Assembly: GCA_028868735.1 (NCBI GenBank)
Contig: JAGWTW010000032.1
Span: 1 to 34,590, forward strand
Length of the DNA stretch: 34,590 nucleotides
Direction: 5' to 3'
Source: Hyphomicrobiales bacterium
Lineage (GTDB): Bacteria; Pseudomonadota; Alphaproteobacteria; Rhizobiales; Beijerinckiaceae
Below, one piece after another: positions 8,151 through 15,364 of this stretch (within the stretch, counting starts at the first letter, position 1; every line of letters begins with the position of its first letter). The notes beneath the pieces are model-generated. The model was not told the origin of the DNA. It saw nothing but the letters and a program-made list of their open reading frames with translations, and did not search any database. The translations under genes were made by a program, and so were the position numbers.

Positions 8151-8432
8151 TTGGGGGAATAACTGCCCAACCGTAGGCTTTGCCGCTTAAGCAAATGTTG
8201 AATCGGAACATCGAATTGGCGCGCCGCCGCTCAGCCGTTTTCTATGGTTGGCGCGGGGATTTGGCTGGCGACCCGCATCTAAGTCGCTAAAATCGCGAGT
8301 AAACAGCCGAAGATTGGGGAAGATCGCGAACCGCGTTCGCACAAATGCGCGCGATCAATTTAGACGGCGTTTTCGCCGCATTTCGGCCGTGCTGGTTAGC
8401 AAAGGCTGACCGGAATACCCGACGCGCCGGGG
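8151..8432. other. Intergenic stretch without a recognisable gene
   Basis: This stretch between the TadG-like gene and the structured RNA contains no frame with a convincing start, codon bias or domain. It has a locally lower GC patch around 8180-8215 and 8280-8320, suitable for the promoter of the TadG-like gene, but I cannot place a specific -35/-10 pair there. Confidence 0.5.
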
Positions 8433-8461
8433 CTGGCGCCGCGCGCGCTTACGCCCTAGAT
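8433..8461 (+). promoter_or_regulatory. Possible promoter of the structured RNA
   Basis: CTGGCG (8433-8438) and CTAGAT (8456-8461) are spaced by 17 bases and could serve as -35 and -10 boxes of the housekeeping sigma factor. Transcription would then start about seven bases further on, near 8468, which agrees with the 5' side of the closing stem of the RNA at 8466-8472. Both boxes are weak matches, so this rests mainly on the spacing. Confidence 0.35.
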
Positions 8462-8465
8462 TGGC

Positions 8466-8623
8466 GGTGCGGCGCTGCGGGACGCGTGTGGATTTGTATT
8501 CCCGGGGCCTTATCGATCCTAAGGGAGCTGTCCCTGTCCTTGCCCGTGGGCTTGGGCAACACGGCGCCCACCTACTCTGTAGGTTCCCGGGGTCGATGTC
8601 CCACGGTCGCTGTGGCCCGCACC
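8466..8623 (+). ncRNA. ssrS: Structured RNA, probably 6S RNA
   Basis: A 158-base segment without coding potential. Its ends pair perfectly (GGTGCGG 8466-8472 with CCGCACC 8617-8623). Inside are an 8-bp helix ATCGATCC/GGGTCGAT with one G-T pair (about 8512-8519 with 8590-8597) and local hairpins AGGGA-GCTG-TCCCT, GTGGGC...GCCCAC and CCTAC-TCT-GTAGG. The length of about 160, the rod-like closing stem and the internal open region suit 6S RNA, which binds RNA polymerase holoenzyme in stationary phase. The sequence also resembles my memory of rhizobial 6S RNAs, which I cannot check. In E. coli and many alphaproteobacteria 6S lies between zapA and 5-formyl-THF cyclo-ligase; here it lies 0.6 kb past the yebC end of that cluster. 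It could instead be another conserved alphaproteobacterial RNA; it lacks the marker motifs of SRP RNA, tmRNA and RNase P RNA. Confidence 0.6.
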
Positions 8624-8632
8624 CTATCGTCT

Positions 8633-8654
8633 GGACCGCCGGCTTCCAGCCGGC
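8633..8654 (+). repeat. REP sequence, left copy flanking the RAYT gene
   Basis: A 22-bp element made of a GGACC head followed by the palindrome GCCGGC-TTCCA-GCCGGC. An identical copy in inverted orientation lies at 9254-9275 on the other side of the transposase gene. It starts only 10 bases after the structured RNA and may also act as its terminator. Confidence 0.85.
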
Positions 8655-8666
8655 AAGGGGCCAAGA

Positions 8667-9236
8667 TCAATCGGCGGACGGCCGCCACACGCCCCGCCGT
8701 CGCGCCGAAGAGAACAGCCAATCCTGCGGCCGTTCGCACAACCCCGCCTTTACCGGGTTATTCTCGATATACGCAACCGTGCTCTCGAAGTGCGCTTCGC
8801 TGCGCATGAACCGATCGAAATAGTCGCGCGCCCAGAATGGCCCGCGGCGCCCAAGATTAGCGTTGATGCGCGTCGCGGTGAACGACTTCCAGCTGTGTAC
8901 GACATCCGGTAGCGGAAATCCGTCCGCCAGTTCGATGAGGACATGTGCATGGTTCGGCATGACGCACCACGCGGACATGTGATAGCGGAAACCATCGAAA
9001 TGCAGCAGGGCTTCCTGCACGATTCCGGCAAGAAGCGGGTCGTCGAGAGGTCGACTGCCGATGCTACGATCTAACGCCTCGTCGGCGATTGACGCGCGTC
9101 GCGCTGCATCGCCATTTTTCACGGCCAGGGCGGGCGGCAGGCTATCCCATGTGCGAAACACGATGTGCTGCAGAATTTCAGGCGAATCGAAATGCGGCAG
9201 ATATCCACGCGAATACCAACCGAGGGCGTCGCCCAT
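8667..9236 (-). CDS. REP-associated tyrosine transposase (RAYT), Y1/HUH family
   Basis: A 189-residue protein with ATG start and AGGACGG about eight bases upstream. It carries the family marks: the HUH metal-binding motif as PNHAHVLI (His96, His98), preceded by YHMSAWCVM, and the catalytic tyrosine Tyr156 in AYIENNPVKAGL. WARDYFDRF fits the conserved segment before the catalytic helix. RAYTs cut and join single-stranded REP palindromes; here the gene is bounded by two inverted REP copies, the typical domesticated arrangement in which the enzyme mobilises REPs rather than itself. Length and all key residues look intact, so the enzyme may be active. It lies downstream of yebC on the same strand. 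Confidence 0.92.
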   Translation of the reverse strand: MGDALGWYSRGYLPHFDSPEILQHIVFRTWDSLPPALAVKNGDAARRASIADEALDRSIGSRPLDDPLLAGIVQEALLHFDGFRYHMSAWCVMPNHAHVLIELADGFPLPDVVHSWKSFTATRINANLGRRGPFWARDYFDRFMRSEAHFESTVAYIENNPVKAGLCERPQDWLFSSARRRGVWRPSAD

Positions 9237-9253
9237 TACGACCGTCCTTCGAA

Positions 9254-9275
9254 GCCGGCTGGAAGCCGGCGGTCC
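9254..9275 (-). repeat. REP sequence, right copy flanking the RAYT gene
   Basis: Reverse-complement copy, identical over 22 bp, of the element at 8633-8654. It ends 14 bp before the yebC stop codon and 18 bp upstream of the RAYT start, so it lies in the leader of the transposase gene and could also stop yebC transcripts. Confidence 0.85.
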
Positions 9276-9289
9276 AATTTATGGCAGAA

Positions 9290-10036
9290 TCACCCGCCCA
9301 TCTTGGCGACGAGAGCGTCCGAAATCTCGAAATTCGCATAGACGTTCTGCACGTCGTCGTTTTCCTCGAGCACGCCGATCAGCTTGAGGATCTTCTCGCC
9401 CGTCTCGTCGTCGAGCATTGTGGTCGACTGCGGCTTCCAGACGATCTTGGCTGTGCGCGGTTCGCCGAACTTCGCTTCGAGCGCCTTGGCGACCTCGGCG
9501 AAGCTCTCCATCGCCGTCGTGACTTCGTGGCCGTCGGCGGTCGTCGCCACGTCGTCGGCGCCCGCCTCGAGCGCGGCCTCCATCATCTCGTCTTCCGAAG
9601 CGGCCTTCGGGTCGTATTCGATCGAGCCGACGTGGTCGAACATGAAGCTCACCGCGCCGTTGGCCGTGAGTTCGCCGCCGGCCTTGGTGAAATAGGACCG
9701 CACTTCGCCGGCCGTCCGGTTGCGGTTGTCGGTCAGCGCCTCGACGATGATCGCGACGCCGCCGGGCGCACGGCCCTCGTAGCGCACCTCGTCGTAATTC
9801 TCGGCGTCGCCGCCCGCCGCCTTCTTGATCGCCCGCTCGATATTGTCCTTCGGCATGTTTTCTGCGCGCGCGGCCTGGACGGCGAGGCGCAGACGCGGAT
9901 TCATGTTGGGGTCCGGCATGCCCATCTTGGCGGCGACCGTGATTTCGCGCGCGAGCTTGGAGAAGAGCTTGGAGCGGATCGCGTCCTGCTTGCCCTTCTT
10001 GTGCATGATGTTCTTGAACTGACTGTGGCCAGCCAT
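9290..10036 (-). CDS. yebC: YebC/PmpR-family (DUF28/TACO1) protein
   Basis: A 248-residue protein with the unmistakable family start [19 protein letters not shown], followed by [51 protein letters not shown], and the acidic C-terminal domains 2 and 3 ending [12 protein letters not shown]. Family length is 240-250. Members act as DNA-binding regulators in some bacteria and as translation factors that relieve ribosome pausing (TACO1/YebC) in others; which applies here cannot be told. It is the last gene of the minus-strand cluster with the YmdB-type phosphodiesterase and cyclo-ligase, though separated from the former by 77 bp. One unusual point is Phe in HSQFKN, where many members have Trp. Confidence 0.97.
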   Translation of the reverse strand: MAGHSQFKNIMHKKGKQDAIRSKLFSKLAREITVAAKMGMPDPNMNPRLRLAVQAARAENMPKDNIERAIKKAAGGDAENYDEVRYEGRAPGGVAIIVEALTDNRNRTAGEVRSYFTKAGGELTANGAVSFMFDHVGSIEYDPKAASEDEMMEAALEAGADDVATTADGHEVTTAMESFAEVAKALEAKFGEPRTAKIVWKPQSTTMLDDETGEKILKLIGVLEENDDVQNVYANFEISDALVAKMGG

Positions 10037-10113
10037 GGACGAAATCTCCGGAAACGGCTCGAAACGGGTCGGCCGGCCTTATAGGCGATGCATTTCCGCG
10101 AATAAAGCTGCGG

Positions 10114-10932
10114 CTATTCCCAGAACGCCGGCCGCGCCTCGGCGAGGCGGGCGCCGAGCCGCACCGGCGCGATTTTCGCGGCGAGACCCTGGGTCCCCGT
10201 TTCCACGGCGACGCCGCACAGCGTCCCCGGTCCGTCGGCTGGCTCGAACCGGGTCCCCGGCGTCTTGTGGATGAAGCGGCGCACCGGCTCTTCCTTGTCC
10301 ATGCCGATCACGGAATCATAGTCGCCGGTCATGCCGGCGTCGGTCAGATAGGCCGTGCCGTGCGGCAGGATCTGGGCGTCGGCGGTCGGGACATGCGTAT
10401 GCGTGCCGACGACGAGCGAGGCCCGGCCGTCGAGAAAATGGCCGATCGCCTGCTTTTCGCTCGAAGCCTCCGCATGCACGTCGAACACGGCCGCGTCGCA
10501 GGCGAGCCCGAGCGGGCAGGCGGCGATTTCGCGCTCGATTGCGGCGAACGGGTCGTCCATCGCGTCCATGAAGACCCGGCCCAGAACATTGCAGACGAGC
10601 ACGCGATGGCCGTTCGCGCCTTCGTAGAGGAAGGCGCCGCGTCCGGGCGTGCCCGCCGGATAATTGACTGGCCGAATGAGCCGCTGCTGCCGCTCGATGA
10701 AGACCAGCGCCTCCCGCTGGTCGAAGGCGTGGTTGCCCAGCGTGACGCAATCGGCCCCTGCGGCCAGGATGTCGTCGCAGATCGCCTCGGTGAGCCCGAA
10801 GCCGCCCGCGGCGTTCTCCCCGTTGACGATGACGAAATCGAGCGCCCAGCGGCGCCGGAGCTCCGGCAGCTTCTCCAGAAGCACGGCGCGCCCGGACCGC
10901 CCCACGATATCCCCGACGAAAAGAAGCCGCAT
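10114..10932 (-). CDS. YmdB-type metallophosphoesterase
   Basis: A 272-residue cytoplasmic protein of the YmdB/TIGR00282 family of calcineurin-like phosphodiesterases. Metal-binding residues are in place: Asp8 in LLFVGDIVGRSGR, Glu39/Asn40 in IVNGENAAGG, Asn67-His68 in VTLGNHAFD, and late histidines in VVGTHTHVPTADAQIL followed by MTGDYDSVIG. The B. subtilis member hydrolyses cyclic nucleotide monophosphates and affects biofilm development; the role in alphaproteobacteria is not established. It lies 55 bp downstream of the cyclo-ligase gene on the same strand and precedes yebC, an order I know from related genomes. Length is standard. Confidence 0.95.
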   Translation of the reverse strand: MRLLFVGDIVGRSGRAVLLEKLPELRRRWALDFVIVNGENAAGGFGLTEAICDDILAAGADCVTLGNHAFDQREALVFIERQQRLIRPVNYPAGTPGRGAFLYEGANGHRVLVCNVLGRVFMDAMDDPFAAIEREIAACPLGLACDAAVFDVHAEASSEKQAIGHFLDGRASLVVGTHTHVPTADAQILPHGTAYLTDAGMTGDYDSVIGMDKEEPVRRFIHKTPGTRFEPADGPGTLCGVAVETGTQGLAAKIAPVRLGARLAEARPAFWE

Positions 10933-10987
10933 CGCAAATCCCTGATCGCAGGGATGATAGGGGCGACGCCGGCGCCGCTCAACAACT

Positions 10988-11566
10988 TCACAGAGCGAAG
11001 AGCCGTTCCTCGGTCAGAATGTAGTCCAGCGCCTGATCATGCGCCTCCTCGGGAACGCGTTCGACTTCCTGCGTCGCATAGGCGAGGCCGATCGCGGTCG
11101 TCTTGCGGCCGGCGCGCAACGCGGCGAGCGTCGCGTCGAAACTGCCGCCGCCGTAGCCGATGCGGTGGCCGCGCGAATCGAAGGCGGCGAGCGGCGTGAA
11201 CAGGACGACCGGGGTCGCGGGCGCGGCCGCGGGCAACGGTTCGGCGAGCCCGAGCGAGCCGACATCCAGCGGATCGCCCGGAGACCAGCGCCGGAAATGA
11301 AGCGGCTTGGCGGTCGCCGTCATCACCGGCAGGGCGGTGGCGTAACCCGCAGCCGCCAGCGCCTCCAGCAGCGGGCGCGTCGACAATTCGCTGCGGATCG
11401 GCCAGTAGGCCGAAACGACCGCGCCCGGCGCGGCGATTCCGGCGACGAGCGGGAGTGCGGCGCGGGCGATCGCCTCGGCCGCCGCATGGGCCTCCCGCGG
11501 CTCGATGAGGTCGCGCCGCGTGAGCGCCGCCTTGCGCAACGCCGGCTTGGTCGTGCGATCCGACAT
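10988..11566 (-). CDS. fau: 5-formyltetrahydrofolate cyclo-ligase
   Basis: A 192-residue enzyme that converts 5-formyl-THF to 5,10-methenyl-THF with ATP. Family marks are the N-terminal basic helix (ALRKAALTRRDL), VVSAYWPIRSELSTRPLLEA, RRWSPGDPL and the phosphate/folate loop RGHRIGYGGGSFD. The loop usually ends GYYD; here it is GSFD. It is the first gene of a minus-strand cluster with the YmdB-type phosphodiesterase and yebC, and diverges from ruvC across 77 bp. In E. coli the homologue ygfA is cotranscribed with 6S RNA; here the 6S-like RNA lies 2.4 kb away on the other strand. Confidence 0.95.
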   Translation of the reverse strand: MSDRTTKPALRKAALTRRDLIEPREAHAAAEAIARAALPLVAGIAAPGAVVSAYWPIRSELSTRPLLEALAAAGYATALPVMTATAKPLHFRRWSPGDPLDVGSLGLAEPLPAAAPATPVVLFTPLAAFDSRGHRIGYGGGSFDATLAALRAGRKTTAIGLAYATQEVERVPEEAHDQALDYILTEERLFAL

Positions 11567-11643
11567 GATGCGAGCTTAGCGGATCGCGACGGGGAGGCAA
11601 AAGCCGCTCCCGCCCCCGCGGTGAAAAGTCTAGACTCCCCGCC

Positions 11644-12168
11644 ATGAACCCGCGCCCGATTCGCATCCTCGGAATCGATCCCGGCCTTCGCAACACCGGC
11701 TGGGGCGTGGTGGAGGCGGACGGTTCGCGGCTGACTTTCGTCGCCTGCGGCGCCGTGCATTCGGATGCGGCGCAGACGCTCGAAAAGCGCCTGCGCCAGC
11801 TGCACGACGGCCTCGCCGCCGTGATCGCGGCGCACGCGCCCGACGAGGCGGCGGTCGAGGAGACCTTCGTCAACCGCGATCCGCAATCGGCGCTGAAACT
11901 CGGCCAGGCGCGCGGAATCGCGCTGCTCGTCCCCGCGCTCGCCGGGCTCGGCGTCGCCGAATACGCAGCCAATCTCGTGAAGAAGACGGTCGTCGGCGCC
12001 GGCCACGCCGAAAAAGCGCAGGTCGCGATGATGGTGCGCGTATTGCTGCCGAAATGCGACGCCACGAGCGCCGACGCGGCCGACGCGCTGGCGGTGGCGA
12101 TCTGCCACGCCCAGCACCGCGGCGCGCGCGCGCTGGCGCAGAAGATTGCGCCAAGGATCGCCCTATGA
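11644..12168 (+). CDS. ruvC: Holliday junction resolvase RuvC
   Basis: A 174-residue endonuclease that cuts Holliday junctions bound by RuvAB. The four acidic active-site residues are visible: Asp12 ([14 protein letters not shown]), Glu72 ([12 protein letters not shown]), and Asp144/Asp147 ([15 protein letters not shown]). It starts the ruv cluster; its stop overlaps the ruvA ATG (ATGA), which implies translational coupling. No purine-rich ribosome binding site is seen before the ATG; TAGACT ends seven bases upstream, which could mean a leaderless transcript. No LexA box (GTTC-N7-GTTC or GAAC-N7-GAAC) is visible in the 77-bp region shared with the cyclo-ligase gene. Confidence 0.98.
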   Translation: MNPRPIRILGIDPGLRNTGWGVVEADGSRLTFVACGAVHSDAAQTLEKRLRQLHDGLAAVIAAHAPDEAAVEETFVNRDPQSALKLGQARGIALLVPALAGLGVAEYAANLVKKTVVGAGHAEKAQVAMMVRVLLPKCDATSADAADALAVAICHAQHRGARALAQKIAPRIAL

Positions 12169-12782
12169 TCGGCAAGCTGAAGGGCCTGATCGATTCCTAC
12201 GGCGAGGATTTCGTGATCCTCGACGTGAACGGCGTCGGCTATGTCGTTCAATGTTCGTCGCGCACGTTGCAGAAGCTTCCGAAGGCCGGCGAAGCGGCTG
12301 CGCTTTCGATCGAAACGCAGGTGCGCGAGGACGCCATCAGGCTGTTCGGATTCACGAGCGATTCCGAACGCGACTGGTTTCGCCTGCTGCAAAGCGTCCA
12401 GGGCGTCGGCGCCAAGGTCGCGCTCGCCATCCTCGGCGTGCTCGGCCCCGGCGAACTGGGCGCCGCCATCGGGACGCAGGACAAGGCCGCCGTGTCGCGC
12501 GCGCCGGGCGTGGGACCGAAACTCGCCGCGCGCATCGTCGCCGAATTGAAGGACAAGGCGCCGGCCTTCTCCGCCGTCGATCCGATCGTCGCGCGGCTCG
12601 CCGGCGAGGATGAGGCGAAGGGCGCGCCGAAGCCCGTGCAGGACGCCATATCTGCGCTGGTCAATCTCGGCTACGGGCGTCCGCAGGCGGCAGCCGCCGT
12701 GGCGGCCAGCGTCAGGGCGCTGGGCGAGACCGCCGAGACCAGCGCGCTGATAAGGCGGGGTCTGAAGGAATTAGCGCAATAG
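12165..12782 (+). CDS. ruvA: Holliday junction branch migration protein RuvA
   Basis: A 205-residue protein, of usual length. Domain I is the OB fold beginning [20 protein letters not shown]; domain II holds two helix-hairpin-helix DNA-binding motifs ([17 protein letters not shown] and [19 protein letters not shown]); domain III ([20 protein letters not shown]) contacts RuvB. A flexible acidic linker ([15 protein letters not shown]) joins II and III. The tetramer binds the four-way junction and loads RuvB. The start overlaps the ruvC stop. Normally ruvB follows within a few bases; here 1.39 kb of foreign-looking DNA separates them. Confidence 0.98.
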   Translation: MIGKLKGLIDSYGEDFVILDVNGVGYVVQCSSRTLQKLPKAGEAAALSIETQVREDAIRLFGFTSDSERDWFRLLQSVQGVGAKVALAILGVLGPGELGAAIGTQDKAAVSRAPGVGPKLAARIVAELKDKAPAFSAVDPIVARLAGEDEAKGAPKPVQDAISALVNLGYGRPQAAAAVAASVRALGETAETSALIRRGLKELAQ

Positions 12783-12847
12783 GTGGAGTTCGCGCTCTGT
12801 TCCTGATATTTTTAATGCAAAAGGCCGATTGATCGGAGGGCTCGGAG

Positions 12848-13060
12848 ATGGGCGTGAGCGCGAAAATCTCGTCCAAATACAAGATTTCGATTCCGAAGGA
12901 GGTTTGCGAGCGTCTCGGTTGGAAGCCCGGGCAGGAGTGCGTTTTCGTTCCGCATGGCAAGGGAGTTGTGCTCATGCCACGACTCGACATCGACTCGTTG
13001 CGTGGCATGGCCAAAGGCGCCGATCCGGGAGGTTATCGCGATCGTGACGATCGTTACTGA
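12848..13060 (+). CDS. SpoVT-AbrB/MazE-type DNA-binding antitoxin-like protein, toxin missing
   Basis: A 70-residue protein. Residues 4-46 form a swapped-hairpin AbrB DNA-binding domain (AKISSKYKISIPKEVCERLG, then WKPGQECVFVPHGKGVVLMP). The tail, with MAKGADPGGYRDRDDRY, matches the toxin-wrapping C-terminus of VapB-type antitoxins. GGAGGG lies nine bases before the ATG. In VapBC modules the PIN-domain toxin gene follows directly or overlaps; here the next 90 bp hold no toxin fragment and the next gene is a ParA-like ATPase. It may therefore be an orphan antitoxin or a regulator of that ATPase. GC is intermediate between the ruv genes and the ATPase gene. Confidence 0.85.
   Translation: MGVSAKISSKYKISIPKEVCERLGWKPGQECVFVPHGKGVVLMPRLDIDSLRGMAKGADPGGYRDRDDRY
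13039..13053. repeat. Odd-centred palindrome at the end of the AbrB-type gene
   Basis: CGATCGT-G-ACGATCG is a perfect 7-bp inverted repeat with a single central base. It lies within the last codons of the AbrB-type gene. It may be a third protein-binding site near the dyads at 13096-13131, although its arms differ from theirs. Confidence 0.4.
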
Positions 13061-13095
13061 CGCCGATGCAGCCGTTTCACGCGCGTCCAAAACAG

Positions 13096-13131
13096 ACGGT
13101 TGACCGTTCAAAACGAACGTTGTAACGTTCG
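13096..13131. promoter_or_regulatory. Twin dyad operator upstream of the ParA-like gene
   Basis: Two related palindromes precede the ATPase gene: ACGGT-TG-ACCGT at 13096-13107 and CGAACGTT-GT-AACGTTCG at 13114-13131. Both contain the 12-mer ACGNTNNANCGT followed by TTC. Their centres (13101.5 and 13122.5) are exactly 21 bp apart, two helical turns, so two dimers could bind side by side on one face. The likely ligand is the AbrB-type protein or the ParA-like protein itself; this is inference. Neither dyad has a T tract, so terminators are unlikely. Confidence 0.55.
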
Positions 13132-13150
13132 ATTTGGACAGGAGATCGAC

Positions 13151-14170
13151 ATGATTCGTTATGCCTTTTGGAACAACAAGGGTGGCACGGGTAAGACCAG
13201 CTTGGCTTTTCAAACAATATGCGCCTACGCAAGAGAACGCCGCTCAGAACGTATTTTAGTCGTTGATTTATGTCCGCAGGCGAATTTGTCTGAACTTTTC
13301 CTTGGTGGATTAGTTCTCAGTGGAAGCAAAGCACTGATGGCTCGTCAAGGCGCAAGTCCACGAGCAACAATTGGTGGTTATTTTCAGGAGCGACTATCTT
13401 CTCCATTCTCCGCACAGGCCTTCGATTACTCCGATTTCACTACTACGCCGCGTAATTCCAATCGACACATCCCACGCAATATTACGCTTGTATGCGGAGA
13501 TGCTCTGCTAGAATTGCAAAGCAATTCGATGTACACGCTAGCTAGCACTCAAATTGCGGGTGTGAACACTTGGATCGCAATAATGGATTGGTTGCGAGAT
13601 TTTCTTAAGCAAGCAAATGATGATTTTGACGTCGTTTTTATGGACTTAAACCCAAGCTTTTCAATTTATACCCAAGTCGCTCTTGCAAATACCGACCGCT
13701 TGATTGTCCCTACAATGGCCGACGACTCTTCACGACGCGCAATTCAAAATGCAATTTCTCTTGTCTATGGTCTTAAATTACCATCTCCGATCTATTCTCA
13801 GCACAATTTTGAAAGCAGAATGACAGGTGCTGGCAGAACGCTTCCTAAAATCCACCTAGTCATCCAGAATCGAATTACTCAATACATGGGCAATGCGTCT
13901 GCATATAAGGCAGTTCTTGATTCTATCCGCAGCGATATCGAAAAATTAATGAAACACAATCCAGGCATTTTCACTTTTTCCGATATAGGAAATGGTATTA
14001 TTGATACTCGCGATTTTCAAACCACAGGCGTAGTGGCATTTGCACGGGGATGTCCTTTCACCGCTCTGTCTGCCGGATATGTGCAAGTCCTAAACCGTCG
14101 TGTCCGCGTAAATCAGGAGCAGCTCGACCGCTGTCGAGATGAAATAACCGAGATCGTACAGAGGCTCTGA
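13151..14170 (+). CDS. ParA-like deviant-Walker ATPase, AT-rich insertion in the ruv operon
   Basis: A 339-residue ATPase. The start at 13151 has AGGAGAT six to seven bases upstream; an upstream in-frame alternative lies inside the operator. Residues 10-16 are the deviant Walker A box KGGTGKT, with both lysines (Lys10, Lys15) of the ParA/MinD type. Residues 37-47 are the A' motif ([11 protein letters not shown], with Cys where Asp is usual), and 160-171 are Walker B ([12 protein letters not shown]). Residues 181-190 ([10 protein letters not shown]) fit the next ParA strand. Residues 210-339 hold family-specific extensions I do not recognise. GC is roughly 45% by eye, far below the ruv genes, with AAA, ATA and TTA codons common. 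No ParB partner or parS-like array is seen. The stop overlaps the ruvB ATG by one base. Confidence 0.92.
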   Translation: MIRYAFWNNKGGTGKTSLAFQTICAYARERRSERILVVDLCPQANLSELFLGGLVLSGSKALMARQGASPRATIGGYFQERLSSPFSAQAFDYSDFTTTPRNSNRHIPRNITLVCGDALLELQSNSMYTLASTQIAGVNTWIAIMDWLRDFLKQANDDFDVVFMDLNPSFSIYTQVALANTDRLIVPTMADDSSRRAIQNAISLVYGLKLPSPIYSQHNFESRMTGAGRTLPKIHLVIQNRITQYMGNASAYKAVLDSIRSDIEKLMKHNPGIFTFSDIGNGIIDTRDFQTTGVVAFARGCPFTALSAGYVQVLNRRVRVNQEQLDRCRDEITEIVQRL

Positions 14171-15207
14171 TGTCTTCCCCCCGCCTCGTCTCCTCCGAAA
14201 AACGCGAGGACGATACCGACGCTTCGTTGCGGCCGCTGTCGCTTGCCGATTTCACGGGCCAGGAAGCCGCGCGAAAAAACCTGCGCGTCTTCATCGAGGC
14301 GGCCAAGGCGCGCGGCGATGCGCTCGATCACGTCTTGTTCGTCGGTCCGCCCGGGCTCGGCAAGACGACGCTCGCGCAAATTCTCGCGCGCGAAATGGGC
14401 GTGAACTTTCGCTCGACCTCCGGCCCCGTCATCGCCAAGGCCGGCGATCTCGCCGCCCAGCTCACCAATCTCGAAGAGCGCGACGTGCTCTTCATCGACG
14501 AAATTCATCGCCTCAATCCCGCGGTCGAGGAAATTCTCTATCCGGCGATGGAGGATTTCCAGCTCGACCTCATCATCGGCGAGGGCCCGGCCGCGCGCTC
14601 GGTGAAGATCGATCTCGCGAAATTCACGCTCGTCGGCGCGACGACGCGCGCGGGGCTGCTGACGACGCCGCTGCGCGACCGCTTCGGCATTCCCGTGCGG
14701 CTCAATTTCTACACGGTCGAGGAATTGCAGAGCATTGTTTCGCGCGGCGCGCGCGTCCTCGGCGTGAACATGGGGGCCGACGGCGCCAACGAGATCGCCC
14801 GCCGCGCGCGAGGCACGCCGCGCATCGCCGGACGTCTTTTGCGGCGCGTGCGCGATTTCGCGATCGTCGACGGCGATCCGGTCGTCACGCGCGCCGTCGC
14901 GGATCGCGCGCTGAAACTGCTCGACGTCGACGAGATCGGCCTCGACCAGATGGACCGGCGCTACCTCGACATGGTCGCGCAGAATTTCGGCGGCGGCCCG
15001 GTCGGCATCGAAACGATCGCAGCCGCGCTGTCGGAGCCGCGCGACGCGATCGAGGACATCATCGAGCCCTATCTGTTGCAGCAAGGCTTCTTGCAGCGGA
15101 CTCCGCGTGGAAGACTGCTGACGCCGCAGGCGTTCCGGCATCTCGGACTGGCCGAACCGGCGCGGCCGGCGGCGCAATTCGGGCTCTTCGGCGAGGACGA
15201 GGCCTAG
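14170..15207 (+). CDS. ruvB: Holliday junction branch migration DNA helicase RuvB
   Basis: A 345-residue AAA+ motor that drives branch migration with RuvA. Residues 59-66 are Walker A (GPPGLGKT), 110-113 Walker B (DEIH), 156-161 the sensor segment (GATTRAG), and Arg170 in LRDRFG fits the arginine finger. The C-terminal winged helix includes [19 protein letters not shown]. The ATG shares its A with the stop of the ParA-like gene (TGATG), and the purine stretch AGAGG inside the end of that gene is its likely ribosome binding site. ruvB translation here may therefore depend on translation of the inserted gene. The product looks fully intact. Confidence 0.98.
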   Translation: MSSPRLVSSEKREDDTDASLRPLSLADFTGQEAARKNLRVFIEAAKARGDALDHVLFVGPPGLGKTTLAQILAREMGVNFRSTSGPVIAKAGDLAAQLTNLEERDVLFIDEIHRLNPAVEEILYPAMEDFQLDLIIGEGPAARSVKIDLAKFTLVGATTRAGLLTTPLRDRFGIPVRLNFYTVEELQSIVSRGARVLGVNMGADGANEIARRARGTPRIAGRLLRRVRDFAIVDGDPVVTRAVADRALKLLDVDEIGLDQMDRRYLDMVAQNFGGGPVGIETIAAALSEPRDAIEDIIEPYLLQQGFLQRTPRGRLLTPQAFRHLGLAEPARPAAQFGLFGEDEA

Positions 15208-15281
15208 CAAGCCGCGAAGAAGGCGTTCGCGACGGCAGAGAACCCGAACTCGATTGCTGCGATCAGACGGTCGATGGTCAT
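15204..15281 (-). CDS. Possible 25-residue hydrophobic peptide
   Basis: A short frame from ATG (15281-15279) to TAG (15206-15204), convergent with ruvB. It encodes [20 protein letters not shown] followed by FFAAC, a largely hydrophobic amphipathic helix. The only candidate ribosome binding site is a weak GGGGC. It may be a chance frame; I list it because the composition is peptide-like and the gap between ruvB and ybgC is otherwise empty. Confidence 0.2.
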   Translation of the reverse strand: MTIDRLIAAIEFGFSAVANAFFAAC

Positions 15282-15364
15282 TGCGGCTGCCCCGGATTGA
15301 CGCCCTTCTTGTGCGCCGCGCCGCCGGGTTAGTCTGTGCGCCAGCGCTCATCGAGGAGAGAGAC

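Noticed and set aside
8345-8809. Plus-strand open frames over the structured RNA
   Set aside because: They run through the RNA and into the antisense of the RAYT gene, have Arg/Ala-rich composition and no ribosome binding site.
13106-13130. Possible LexA box near the dyads
   Set aside because: The GTTC and GAAC words do not have the 7-base spacing of alphaproteobacterial LexA sites.
13061-13150. Possible remnant of a VapC (PIN) toxin after the AbrB-type gene
   Set aside because: No frame in this stretch gives PIN-like residues; it is taken up by the dyads and the ribosome binding site of the ATPase gene.
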